Assembly (NCBI GenBank): GCA_028277185.1
Contig: JANQGQ010000009.1
Location: 1 to 64,000 of the forward strand
DNA from: Woeseiaceae bacterium
Lineage (GTDB): Bacteria > Pseudomonadota > Gammaproteobacteria > Steroidobacterales > Woeseiaceae
Length of the DNA: 64,000 nt
Reading direction: 5' to 3'
Position numbers and translations under genes: made by a program. Shown piece by piece: positions 18,506 through 26,742 of the stretch. The first letter of the stretch is position 1. Each line of letters begins with the position of its first letter. Below the pieces are notes generated by a model. It worked only from the letters and a program-made list of their open reading frames with translations. It was not told the DNA's origin and made no database searches.

Positions 18506-19209
18506 GCGGCGGCCCGGACGTCGCTCACGAGCCGGCCGGCGTCGAGGCTCAGCACCCGGTCACAACGCCCGGCCAGTTCTTTGTCGTGCGTAACCAGCAC
18601 CAGGGTAGTGGACGAGTTGCGGTTCAGCTCGAACATGAGTTCGACGATCTTGTCGCCGGTACGGCTGTCCAGATTGCCGGTCGGTTCGTCCGCGAACAGA
18701 ACCGCGGGCTCGGTCGCAAACGCGCGGGCGATCGCCACGCGCTGTTTCTCACCTCCGGAAAGCTGGGCCGGATAGTGCGACCAGCGATCTTCGAGGCCTA
18801 CTTTTGCGATCAGTTCGCGCGACAGACCGCGCGGATCCGCGGCGCCGGCCAGCTCGAGCGGCAACATCACGTTTTCGAGTGCGTTGAGTGACGGTACGAG
18901 GTGGAAGGACTGGAAAACGAAACCGACGCTCTCGGCGCGAACCCGCGCGCGCCCGTCCTCGTCGAGCCGGGTCAGATCGTGACCGCTCAGCACGACGCGG
19001 CCGCTGGTCGGCAGGTCGAGCCCCGCAAGTAGCCCGAGCAGCGTCGACTTGCCCGCGCCCGATGCGCCGACGACGGCGACGGTTTCCCCGGGGAGCACCT
19101 GGAAACTGACGTCGTCGAGAATGGTCAGAGACCCTTCGGGACTGGTAACCTTTTTGCCGAGCGAGTGCGCTTCGAGCACCGCTGTGTCACTGGATGACTC
19201 TCTTAGCAT
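18502..19209 (-). CDS. ybbA: ABC transporter ATP-binding protein (YbbA type)
   Basis: A 235-residue ABC ATPase. Walker A is GASGAGKST, the signature motif LSGGEKQRVAIARA, Walker B AVLFADEPTGNLD with a following TGDKI, and the switch His in VLVTHD. FVFQSFHLVPSLNALENVML is close to YbbA/LolD/MacB proteins. ATG at 19209 overlaps the tesA ATG on the other strand (GCATGC palindrome). This divergent tesA/ybbA-ybbP order is also known in E. coli. It powers the YbbP permease encoded next. Confidence 0.94.
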   Translation of the reverse strand: MLRESSSDTAVLEAHSLGKKVTSPEGSLTILDDVSFQVLPGETVAVVGASGAGKSTLLGLLAGLDLPTSGRVVLSGHDLTRLDEDGRARVRAESVGFVFQSFHLVPSLNALENVMLPLELAGAADPRGLSRELIAKVGLEDRWSHYPAQLSGGEKQRVAIARAFATEPAVLFADEPTGNLDSRTGDKIVELMFELNRNSSTTLVLVTHDKELAGRCDRVLSLDAGRLVSDVRAAA

Positions 19210-19891
19210 GCGATTCCTCAGATTCCCTCTCAATATCCTGGCTCTCGTTCTGACAGCCGCGCTGCTCCTGCCCGCCGCGGCGCCGGCAGACCAACCTGAG
19301 GACGAGTGGCCCGTCGTCGTCGTCCTCGGAGACAGTCTGAGCGCCGGCTACGGCATGGACATTGACCAGTCCTGGACCGCATTGTTGCAGAAGCGGCTCG
19401 CCGAGCAAGGTTACGAATACCGGGTGGTCAACGCCAGCATCAGCGGCGAAACGACCGAGGGCGGCCGGACCCGGATCGACGATATCGTCGCTCGCCTCAC
19501 GCCCAGTCTCGTGATCGTCGAACTCGGCGGCAACGACGGGCTGCGGGGCTTTCCGCCCGAGCGTACCCGGGAGAACCTGACCGCGATCGTCGAAACGGCA
19601 ACCGCATCCGGGGCAGCCGTCGCCTTGCTCGGCATTCGCATCCCGCCGAACTACGGACCCCGTTACACGCGCGCCTTCGAGGGCACCTTCAAGGCGGTTG
19701 CCGACGCGACCGGGATTCCGTGGATCGAGTTCTTCATGGACGGCGTCGCGCTCGACGACGAACTCATGCAGGACGACGGCATTCACCCCAATATCGAAGC
19801 CCAGCCCGTGCTGCTCGACAACGCCTGGCCTGCCATCCGCGAAGCGCTCGATTCGATCGACAGCCGGGCACTACCGCAACAAAGCTCTTAG
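19208..19891 (+). CDS. tesA: Arylesterase / acyl-CoA thioesterase I
   Basis: A 227-residue SGNH hydrolase with an N-terminal signal peptide (RFLRFPLNILALVLTAALLL then AAAPADQ). Block I is VVVLGDSLSAGYGM (nucleophile Ser), block III GGNDGLRG (oxyanion Asn), and block V DDGIHPN (Asp/His). E. coli TesA is a periplasmic multifunctional thioesterase, protease and lysophospholipase. The start ATG at 19208 overlaps the divergent ybbA start, so each gene's upstream signals must lie inside the other coding region. Downstream fadD, 78 bases away, could be cotranscribed and makes functional sense for fatty-acid handling. Confidence 0.95.
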   Translation: MRFLRFPLNILALVLTAALLLPAAAPADQPEDEWPVVVVLGDSLSAGYGMDIDQSWTALLQKRLAEQGYEYRVVNASISGETTEGGRTRIDDIVARLTPSLVIVELGGNDGLRGFPPERTRENLTAIVETATASGAAVALLGIRIPPNYGPRYTRAFEGTFKAVADATGIPWIEFFMDGVALDDELMQDDGIHPNIEAQPVLLDNAWPAIREALDSIDSRALPQQSS

Positions 19892-19969
19892 CCTCGTTCC
19901 GTTAAACCGTAGTATACGAGTGTGACGGATGCGTTATCCTTGCGTCTGTTTCAATTGGTAACGCTTTGA

Positions 19970-21664
19970 ATGAAGCGAGAAAAAGGGGGTCGCTTGGAAG
20001 ATCGGATCTGGCTTGCTTCCTACCCGCCGGGCATGCCGGCCGAGGTCTCGGAACCACCGTTCAAATCTGTTCGGGACCTCGCCGAAAACAGCTTCCGGGA
20101 GTATCCCGACCAGCCGGCGTTCACGAACATGGGCACCACCCTGACCTACGCCGAGCTCGACAAACTCAGTATGCAGTTCGCGAAGTATCTGCAGAACTCG
20201 CTCGGACTCGTTCGCGGCGAACGCCTGGCGATCATGCTGCCGAACCTTTTGCAGTATCCGGTCGCGATGTTCGGGGCGTTTCGTGCCGGCCTCGTCGTCG
20301 TCAACGTCAACCCGCTCTACACGGCGCGGGAACTCGAGCACCAGCTCAAAGACTCCGGCGCGAAGGCAATCGTGATTCTCGAGAACTTCGCGCACACGCT
20401 CGAGGAAGTCATTGACGAAACCGCCGTGGAGCATGCGGTCGTAACCGGCGTCGGCGATCTGCTGCCCTGGCCGAAACGAAGCATCGTCAACTTCGTCTTG
20501 CGCAGAGTCCGCAAGGCCGTGCCCGACTACCGGCTGCCGGGTCACCAGCAGTTCCGGCAGGCGCTCGACATCGCTGGCGGCGACGTCGAGCGGGTGGAGC
20601 TGGGCTACGCCGACATCGCCTTCCTGCAGTACACGGGCGGCACGACCGGCGTTTCGAAAGGCGCGATGCTGAGCCACCGGAACATGGTCTACAACGTAGA
20701 GCAGACGACCACCTGGCAGGCACACTCGTACGAGGGAGTCGAGCCCATCGTCGCGATTACCGCCCTGCCGCTCTATCACATCTTCTCGCTGGAAACGAAC
20801 TGCCTGTCGATCATGGCGCAGGGCGGGGAGAACGTACTGATCACCAACCCGCGCGACATGCCGGCCTTCGTCAAGGAACTCGACAAGCACAGCTTCAACA
20901 TGATCACCGGCGTGAACACGCTGTTCGCAGGCCTCCTGAACACGCCGGGCTTCGACAAGGTCGACTTCGGTCCACTCCGCATGGCGATCGGCGGCGGCAT
21001 GGCCGTTCAGCCCGCGGTCGCCCATCAGTGGAAGGCCGTCACGGGCGTGCCGATTCACCAGGGCTATGGCCTCACGGAAACCTCGCCGGTGGCGACGTCG
21101 AATCCTCCCGGCAGCGAGTTCACGGGTTCGGTCGGCCTGCCCGTGCCGTCGACCGAGGTCATGATCGCCGATGACGCGGGCAACCCTCTGGGCATCAACG
21201 AGGTCGGCGAAATCTGCATCCGCGGTCCACAAGTCATGGAGGGCTACTGGCAGCGACCCGCCGAGACCTCCAACGTCATGCTGCCCGGCGGCTGGCTGCG
21301 GACCGGAGACGTGGGCCGCATGGACGAAGCGGGCTTCGTGTATATCGAGGACCGCAAGAAAGACATGATTCTCGTCTCGGGTTTCAACGTGTACCCCAAC
21401 GAGGTCGAGAACGTCATCGTGGAGATGGAGGGTATTCTCGAGGCCGCTGCCATCGGCATACCCGACGAGCATTCGGGCGAGGTCGTAAAGGTCTTCGTCG
21501 TCCGGACTTCGGACGACGTGACCGAGGAGAAAGTACTCGAATACTGCCGCGAAAATCTGACGGGCTATAAGCGGCCCAAGACCGTAGAGTTCCGCGACGA
21601 GTTGCCGAAGACGAACGTCGGCAAGATCCTGCGCCGCGCGCTCAGAGACGAAGAGGCCGCCTGA
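19970..21664 (+). CDS. fadD: Long-chain fatty acid-CoA ligase
   Basis: FadD (564 aa) activates fatty acids to acyl-CoA for beta-oxidation or lipid synthesis, at the inner membrane. The AMP-binding P-loop YTGGTTGVSKGAML is near residue 220. YGLTETSPV, the adenylate motif TGDVGRMDEAGF, the FACS signature with DRKKDMILVSGFNVYPNEVE and the catalytic Lys in LPKTNVGKILRR are all present and collinear with E. coli FadD. The ATG at 19970 has no ribosome site; a TTG at 19994 has GGGGG just upstream and would begin MEDRIWLASYPPG, closer to the usual N terminus. Convergent with hemE; a 12-bp palindrome (21665-21676) lies between them. Confidence 0.96.
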   Translation: MKREKGGRLEDRIWLASYPPGMPAEVSEPPFKSVRDLAENSFREYPDQPAFTNMGTTLTYAELDKLSMQFAKYLQNSLGLVRGERLAIMLPNLLQYPVAMFGAFRAGLVVVNVNPLYTARELEHQLKDSGAKAIVILENFAHTLEEVIDETAVEHAVVTGVGDLLPWPKRSIVNFVLRRVRKAVPDYRLPGHQQFRQALDIAGGDVERVELGYADIAFLQYTGGTTGVSKGAMLSHRNMVYNVEQTTTWQAHSYEGVEPIVAITALPLYHIFSLETNCLSIMAQGGENVLITNPRDMPAFVKELDKHSFNMITGVNTLFAGLLNTPGFDKVDFGPLRMAIGGGMAVQPAVAHQWKAVTGVPIHQGYGLTETSPVATSNPPGSEFTGSVGLPVPSTEVMIADDAGNPLGINEVGEICIRGPQVMEGYWQRPAETSNVMLPGGWLRTGDVGRMDEAGFVYIEDRKKDMILVSGFNVYPNEVENVIVEMEGILEAAAIGIPDEHSGEVVKVFVVRTSDDVTEEKVLEYCRENLTGYKRPKTVEFRDELPKTNVGKILRRALRDEEAA

Positions 21665-21687
21665 GCGGGCGCCCGCCGCCCGGGTCG

Positions 21688-22773
21688 TCAGCCGCCGTTG
21701 GTACCGGCCTCATGGTAGGCAGGGCTCAGCTCGTGAACGGCGTCCACGAGGGCGCCGAGGTGCTCCGGATCGATGTCGGGCGTTATGCCGTGCCCCAGAT
21801 TGAATACGTGGCCGGGCCCCTGTCCGTAGCTTGCAAGCGTCCGGGCAACGCCTTCGCGGATGACGTCGGGGCTCTCGCGCAGCGTGGCGGGGTCGAGATT
21901 GCCTTGCAAGGCAACTTTGTCGGCAACGTATTCGCGCGCCTGTGAAAGCTCGGTCGTCCAGTCTACGCCCAGCGCATCGCAGCCGGTTTCGGCGAGATCG
22001 GCAAGCAGCGGGCCGGCGCCCTTGGTAAAGAGAATCACCGGGATTCGGCGTCCGTCCTTTTCCCGTATCAGGCCGTCGACGATCTGCTGCATCGAGGCCA
22101 GCGAGTAGCGGCGAAAATCGTCAGCGTCGAGCGCCGCGCCCCAGGTGTCGAACACCTGCACCGCCTGCGCTCCTGCCTCGATTTGCGCATTCAGGTACTC
22201 GATCGTCGTCTCGGCGACTATGCGCATCAGGTGATCCAGCGTTTCGGGGGATTCCGCGGCAAGCGCCTTGATCGTCGGAAACTCGCGGCTCGAGCCGCCT
22301 TCGACCATGTACGTACCGACCGTGAAGGGACTGCCCGCAAAACCGATCAGCGGCACCTTGCCGTTCAGCTCGCGGCGGATGGTCCGCACGGCGTCGAACA
22401 CGTAACCGAGCGTCTTTTCGACGTCCGGGACCTTGAGCGAGCGAATCGCGTCCGCGGTCTGTACCGGACGCTCGAACTTCGGCCCCTCGCCCGTCTCGAA
22501 GTACAGTCCAAGGCCCATCGCATCGGGCACGGTGAGGATGTCGGAAAACAGGATCGCGGCATCCAGCCGGTAGCGCCTGAGCGGCTGCATCGTCACTTCG
22601 CAGGCAAGGTCGGGGTTCCGGCACAGACTCATGAAGTCGCCGGCCTCGGCCCGCGTAGCGCGATACTCGGGCAGATAGCGCCCGGCCTGGCGCATGATCC
22701 AGAGCGGTGTCCGCGGGACCGGCTGACGCAGCAGCGCCCGCAGCAACAGGTCGTTTTGGAGTTCCGTGCTCAT
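21688..22773 (-). CDS. hemE: Uroporphyrinogen decarboxylase
   Basis: HemE (361 aa) removes four carboxyl groups from uroporphyrinogen III to give coproporphyrinogen III in heme synthesis. The family signatures [16 protein letters not shown] (Arg and Arg of the active site), [13 protein letters not shown] (active-site Asp) and [17 protein letters not shown] are intact, and the C-terminal [16 protein letters not shown] is typical. The ATG at 22773 overlaps the pyrF stop by four bases; longer in-frame reading upstream is antisense-like. It shares the window with hemW and ctaB, other heme-related genes, but is not in an operon with them. Confidence 0.98.
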   Translation of the reverse strand: MSTELQNDLLLRALLRQPVPRTPLWIMRQAGRYLPEYRATRAEAGDFMSLCRNPDLACEVTMQPLRRYRLDAAILFSDILTVPDAMGLGLYFETGEGPKFERPVQTADAIRSLKVPDVEKTLGYVFDAVRTIRRELNGKVPLIGFAGSPFTVGTYMVEGGSSREFPTIKALAAESPETLDHLMRIVAETTIEYLNAQIEAGAQAVQVFDTWGAALDADDFRRYSLASMQQIVDGLIREKDGRRIPVILFTKGAGPLLADLAETGCDALGVDWTTELSQAREYVADKVALQGNLDPATLRESPDVIREGVARTLASYGQGPGHVFNLGHGITPDIDPEHLGALVDAVHELSPAYHEAGTNGG

Positions 22774-23486
22774 GCAGCTACCTCTTTCGCAATGGTTTCC
22801 TGGATCGCCTCTGCGGCCGCCCGCGGACTCGCCGCATCGCGGATCGGCCGGCCGACGACGATGTGGTCCGCTCCGCTCCTGAACGCGGTCTCGACGGTTA
22901 CGACGCGCTTCTGGTCGCCGACAGGCCGGTTGTCGACCGGCCGGATGCCCGGCGTCACGACGAGCAGCGAATCGTCGATCGAGTCGCGCAGCGCGGACAC
23001 CTCCATGCCGGAGGAGATCACGCCGTCGCAGCCGGACTCGAGCGCGCGGCGCGCCCGCGACAGCACCAGCGCGGCGACATCGCAATCGAAACCGAGATCG
23101 TCCAGATCGCCGCGATCGAGACTCGTCAGCACCGTTACGGCGAGCACTTTAAGCGTGTCGCCTTTGTTTTCGGCCGCTGCCTCCATGATCGACTGGTTGC
23201 CGTGCACGGTGACGAAGCTTGCGCCGCGGTCCTTGAGCTGGCGTACCGCGGAACCGACCGTCGCGGGAATATCGAAGAACTTGAGATCGCAGAAGACCTT
23301 CTTGTCGCGCGCAAGCATCCAGTCGAGCAGGTCGAAGTAGCCGCCGCTCATCATGAGCTCGAGTCCGAGCTTGTAGAACGTCACGGCATCGCCGAGTTCC
23401 TCGGCAAGCGCGCGGGCGCGCTCACAGTCCGGGACGTCCATCGCGAAAATCAGGCGGTCCCGGGACGGGATGTTCTTGTGTTCCAA
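22770..23486 (-). CDS. pyrF: Orotidine 5'-phosphate decarboxylase
   Basis: PyrF (238 aa) makes UMP from OMP, the last step of de novo pyrimidine synthesis. The catalytic Lys-Asp network is in [16 protein letters not shown], with the N-terminal LIFAMDVPD and the phosphate gripper VTPGIRP and VGRPI. The start is TTG at 23486 with AGAGG six bases upstream (no ATG or GTG fits). A possible -10 (TAGAAT) lies about 45 bases upstream. Operon with hemE. Confidence 0.97.
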   Translation of the reverse strand: MEHKNIPSRDRLIFAMDVPDCERARALAEELGDAVTFYKLGLELMMSGGYFDLLDWMLARDKKVFCDLKFFDIPATVGSAVRQLKDRGASFVTVHGNQSIMEAAAENKGDTLKVLAVTVLTSLDRGDLDDLGFDCDVAALVLSRARRALESGCDGVISSGMEVSALRDSIDDSLLVVTPGIRPVDNRPVGDQKRVVTVETAFRSGADHIVVGRPIRDAASPRAAAEAIQETIAKEVAA

Positions 23487-23639
23487 TGCGAGCCTCTTTC
23501 TGCATTGCCGCGGCGGCGTATTCTAGCCGGTATCCGCCGCCGATTCGCGGGCGAGATCGCCGGTACTCCGACTTTGACATTGTCGGTGCGTTGAGTCTCG
23601 TGGCGTTGGGGTTTTGCGCACGCTCATGGAGCGACCGGC

Positions 23640-23706
23640 GGCTGGGTGCCCTCTGCCGGAATGGCTCCCTTGGGTCCGCTCTATTTCCGGCAGAGGGCAC
23701 CCAGCC
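23640..23706. repeat. Perfect inverted repeat, 22-bp arms, containing dispersed-repeat core
   Basis: Bases 23640-23661 (GGCTGGGTGCCCTCTGCCGG then AA) pair perfectly with 23685-23706, loop of 23 bases. The 17 bases 23656-23672 repeat the core found at 79-95 and 26111-26124 (copy B). It lies 20 bases after the dgt stop. There is no T-tract on either strand, so it is not a classic terminator, but the hairpin could protect 3' ends or be a small mobile palindrome. Confidence 0.75.
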
Positions 23707-23725
23707 ACCAGTCGCGTCGCGTCGT

Positions 23726-24877
23726 TTAGTCCCGCGGCCGTTCGATCGTACCGTTGCCCGTCAGGCGCTCGTGCTCTCTGAGCGCGAAGCGGTCGGTCAT
23801 GCCGGCGATGTAGTCCGCGACGACGCGCGCCCGGCCGGCGTCGGTGGCGCCGTCGGCCGCGGCGGCAAATTCCCGCGGCATCGACTGCGCGTTGCTCATG
23901 TATTGGGCGAAGAGGTCCTGCAAGACCCCCTGCACTCTTCTCGTCGTAGCAAGCTTTTGATCGTGCTCGTACAGATGCGCGTTCAGAAAACGCTTGAGCG
24001 CGACATGCTCTGCTTCCACCTCGGGCGAGAAACCCACGAGGCGACGGCCCGCGGTGCGGACTTCGTGGATCGTCGCCGGCGCGGACGCCTCGATACTGCT
24101 GCGCGTCGTATCGATCAAATCCGTGACGACGTTGTCGATCATCCGTCGAATCGTCTCATAGATCAGGCGGCGGTCTTCCAGTCGCGGGTAGCGCCGGACC
24201 ACGGCGTCGAAATGGCGGGCGAACAGCGGCTGCTCGCGGAGCTGGTCGATCTCGAGCAGACCGGCGCGGTAGCCATCGTCGATATCGTGATTGTTGTACG
24301 CGATCGCATCGGCGACGTCGGCAAGCTGAGCTTCCAGCCCCGGCTCGGTCCGCTCGAGGAACCGCTGTCCCAGCTCACCGAGCTCGCGGGCGTTGCGTTT
24401 TGCGCAGTGCTTGAGGATTCCCTCGCGGGTTTCGAAGGTGAGGTTCAAACCCGGAAACTCCGCATACTTCGACTCGAGCTCGTCGACAACCCGGAGCGAC
24501 TGGAGATTGTGCTCGAAGCCCCCGTAGTCGCGCATACACGCGTTCAGCGCGTCCTGCCCCGCGTGCCCGAACGGCGTGTGGCCAAGGTCGTGCGCGAGGC
24601 AGATAGCCTCGGTAAGCGGTTCCGATAACCCGAGTGCGAGGGCTGCCGTGCGGGCGATTTGCGCAACCTCGAGCGAGTGGGTCAGGCGCGTGCGGTACAG
24701 ATCGCCTTCGTGGTTCACGAAGACCTGGGTCTTGTACATCAGCCGCCGGAAGGCCGTCGAATGCACAATCCGGTCGCGGTCGCGCTGATATTCGCCGCGA
24801 TAGGCCGCAGGCGGCTCCGCATAGCGGCGACCGCGGGACGTCGCCTCGTTCGCGGCGTACGGTGCCAGCTTGCTCAT
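23726..24877 (-). CDS. dgt: dGTP triphosphohydrolase-like protein (HD domain)
   Basis: A 383-residue HD-superfamily protein that, by family, hydrolyses dNTPs (typically dGTP) to nucleoside and triphosphate, controlling dNTP pools. Metal ligands are in [15 protein letters not shown] and [15 protein letters not shown], and a further Asp in [12 protein letters not shown]. The N-terminal [20 protein letters not shown] and [16 protein letters not shown] match the type 2 dGTPase-like subgroup. The start overlaps the aroB stop by four bases. aroB-dgt is a common gammaproteobacterial pair. Confidence 0.95.
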   Translation of the reverse strand: MSKLAPYAANEATSRGRRYAEPPAAYRGEYQRDRDRIVHSTAFRRLMYKTQVFVNHEGDLYRTRLTHSLEVAQIARTAALALGLSEPLTEAICLAHDLGHTPFGHAGQDALNACMRDYGGFEHNLQSLRVVDELESKYAEFPGLNLTFETREGILKHCAKRNARELGELGQRFLERTEPGLEAQLADVADAIAYNNHDIDDGYRAGLLEIDQLREQPLFARHFDAVVRRYPRLEDRRLIYETIRRMIDNVVTDLIDTTRSSIEASAPATIHEVRTAGRRLVGFSPEVEAEHVALKRFLNAHLYEHDQKLATTRRVQGVLQDLFAQYMSNAQSMPREFAAAADGATDAGRARVVADYIAGMTDRFALREHERLTGNGTIERPRD

Positions 24878-25947
24878 GCGTCGGCCGCGGCGAGTAGCCG
24901 TTCGAGACGGTCCGCGTCGTAGTCGCTGCTGACGAAGGCACGGCCGAGCTGCTCGAGCAGCACGAAGCGCAGCCGATTCTTGAGAACCTTCTTGTCGAGC
25001 CCCATCGCGTCCAGCAGACGATCGCCGCCGATCGCCGGCGGCGTTACCGGGAGCCCGGCGCGGCGCAGCAGGTCGGACAGGCGGTCGACGTCGGCCTCCG
25101 GCAATCCCGACAACCGCGCGGCCATAACCATCCCCGCGGCGACCGCCTCACCGTGAAGCCACTCACCGTAGCCCTGGCAGCGCTCGATCGCGTGGCCGAA
25201 CGTGTGACCGAAGTTCAGGATTGCGCGTCGCCCGGCTTCCCGCTCGTCCTCGCTCACAACCTCTGCCTTGAGCTCACAGGATCGTGCGATAGCTTGAGCC
25301 AACAGATCGGGATCGCGCCCGACGAGATCGTCGATATGCGTCTCCAGCCAGGCGAAAAAACCGGCGTCGACAATCGCTCCGTACTTGATCACCTCCGCGA
25401 GACCGGCCGCCAGTTCGCGCTGCGGCAAGGAAGTCAGCGTTTGCGTATCGATCAGAACCCCGCGCGGCTGGTGGAACGCACCGATCAGGTTCTTGCCGGC
25501 GGGATGGTTCACGCCGGTCTTGCCGCCGACCGAACTGTCGACCTGCGCCAGCAGGGTCGTCGGGATCTGAAAAAAGTCCACCCCGCGCATGTAGCTTGCC
25601 GCGGCGAAGCCGGCAATGTCGCCGACGACGCCGCCGCCAAGCGCGACGACGGCCACGTCCCTGGCCGCCCGCGCAGCGACGAGCGCATCGAGAACGCGGC
25701 TCATCGTCTCGAGCGTCTTGTGCGCCTCACCGTCGGGCAGAACGACCGACTCGACACGCGCGCCGGACAGGCAAGCCGCCAGCGCATCCAGATACAGCGG
25801 CGCCACCGTCTCGTTGCTGACGATCATGCAATGCCGGCCGCGGATGTGCTGAACGAGGTCATAGCCGCCGTCGAGCAGACCGTCGCCGATCACGATAGGG
25901 TAGCTGCGCGCGCCGAGCGCAACGCTTAGCGTATGCCGGATGTTCAT
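24874..25947 (-). CDS. aroB: 3-dehydroquinate synthase
   Basis: AroB (357 aa) makes 3-dehydroquinate from DAHP, second step of the shikimate pathway. The NAD-binding segment [21 protein letters not shown], the signature [20 protein letters not shown], and zinc ligands in [19 protein letters not shown] and [10 protein letters not shown] are intact. It lies 211 bases downstream of aroK rather than directly adjoining it; that gap holds a palindrome and dispersed-repeat copy C. It supplies chorismate for the TrpE reaction encoded elsewhere in the window. Confidence 0.98.
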   Translation of the reverse strand: MNIRHTLSVALGARSYPIVIGDGLLDGGYDLVQHIRGRHCMIVSNETVAPLYLDALAACLSGARVESVVLPDGEAHKTLETMSRVLDALVAARAARDVAVVALGGGVVGDIAGFAAASYMRGVDFFQIPTTLLAQVDSSVGGKTGVNHPAGKNLIGAFHQPRGVLIDTQTLTSLPQRELAAGLAEVIKYGAIVDAGFFAWLETHIDDLVGRDPDLLAQAIARSCELKAEVVSEDEREAGRRAILNFGHTFGHAIERCQGYGEWLHGEAVAAGMVMAARLSGLPEADVDRLSDLLRRAGLPVTPPAIGGDRLLDAMGLDKKVLKNRLRFVLLEQLGRAFVSSDYDADRLERLLAAADA

Positions 25948-26158
25948 TCGGTAGCGGGGGTCGGTCCTGCGTCGCCGTCAAGGGTACACGATGAACCGCA
26001 GTAGTGAGCGACAGACCGCTCTGTGTTCGCTGCGCCTTGTCGGAGCGTTCGAACGCTCGGATCCAAGCGCCGTTTAGTCGATCGCACGTGGTGGGGTTGG
26101 GGGTGGCTCACCGGAATGGCTCCCCGGCACGCCAGAACGACCGGCCGCAAAGCCCCCC
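25948..26158. other. aroK-aroB intergenic region with palindrome
   Basis: A perfect 16-bp palindrome, GAGCGTTCGAACGCTC, lies at 26043-26058. Repeat copy C lies beside it at 26108-26147. No ORF is credible. A possible -35 (TTGACG) on the minus strand at about 25984-25979 has no good partner. aroB may have its own promoter here, but I cannot fix it. Confidence 0.5.
26108..26147. repeat. GC-rich two-module dispersed repeat, copy C
   Basis: CACCGGAATGGCTCCC (26109-26124) repeats the core of copies A and B. The second module at 26122-26147 (CCCCGGCACGCC, then A where copy A has G, then GAACGACCGGCCG) matches copy A at 25 of 26 bases. Here the two modules join directly, whereas in copy A the first is inverted and 15 bases away. 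The copy ends 11 bases from the aroK stop. Confidence 0.6.
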
Positions 26159-26680
26159 CTAGGGCAGGCGGTCAAGAATCTCCCTGGCGACCGCATGCAC
26201 CTTCCGCCCGTCGGTCTTAACGATCAGATCGGCCAGCTCTTCGTACATCGCCGCACGCCGCGACATCAGCGTCTCGAGGACTCGACGCCGGTCGGACTCA
26301 TCCTCTCCGGCGATCAGCGGACGCTCCCGGCCGCGGCGGGTCCGCGCCAGCTGTTGGTCGACGCTGGTTTGCAGATAAACGACGAAGCCGCGCGCTCCCA
26401 GATGGCGGCGGTTATCCGCAGCGAGGATAGCGCCGCCGCCCGTCGCGAGCACGATCCCTTCCTTTGCCGTCAGCTCGTCGATCACGCCAGCCTCTCGCTG
26501 CCGGAAGCCCGGCTCGCCCTCCTTCTCGAATATGAAGGCGACGTCGACGCCCGTCCGCGACTCGATTTCGTCGTCGCTATCGTAGAAGCGGCGGTGCAGT
26601 TCAGCCGCCAGCGCACGGCCGACCGCCGATTTGCCGGAGCCCATCGGCCCGACGAGGAAAAGGTTCTGGTTAGGACTCAC
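26159..26680 (-). CDS. aroK: Shikimate kinase
   Basis: AroK (173 aa) phosphorylates shikimate with ATP. The P-loop is VGPMGSGKSAVG (residues 10-21), the shikimate-binding Asp is in DSDDEIESRTG, the Arg-containing FRQREAG follows, then GGGAIL, and the lid is RRGRERPLI. The start is GTG at 26680; no other in-frame start keeps the P-loop strand. That GTG lies only a few bases after the T-tract of the pilQ terminator hairpin, and no Shine-Dalgarno sequence is present. Translation may therefore need read-through from the pil operon or initiate on a leaderless message. Confidence 0.96.
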   Translation of the reverse strand: MSPNQNLFLVGPMGSGKSAVGRALAAELHRRFYDSDDEIESRTGVDVAFIFEKEGEPGFRQREAGVIDELTAKEGIVLATGGGAILAADNRRHLGARGFVVYLQTSVDQQLARTRRGRERPLIAGEDESDRRRVLETLMSRRAAMYEELADLIVKTDGRKVHAVAREILDRLP

Positions 26681-26713
26681 GCAAAACGAAAGCCAACCCG
26701 AAGGTTGGCTTTC
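26681..26713 (-). terminator. Intrinsic terminator after pilQ
   Basis: On the minus strand GAAAGCCAACC, loop TTCG, GGTTGGCTTTC forms a perfect 11-bp stem with a stabilising UUCG-type loop (26713-26688), followed by GTTTT (26687-26683). It lies 30 bases after the pilQ stop and directly in front of the aroK start codon, so it may act as an attenuator between the pil operon and aroK. Confidence 0.88.
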
Positions 26714-26742
26714 TCTTTTGAAGCTTCAGGAACCGACAAGAC

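Noticed and set aside
26681..26720. Terminator at 26.7 kb acting on a plus-strand gene
   Set aside because: No plus-strand gene ends near it. Its orientation and T-tract serve pilQ on the minus strand.
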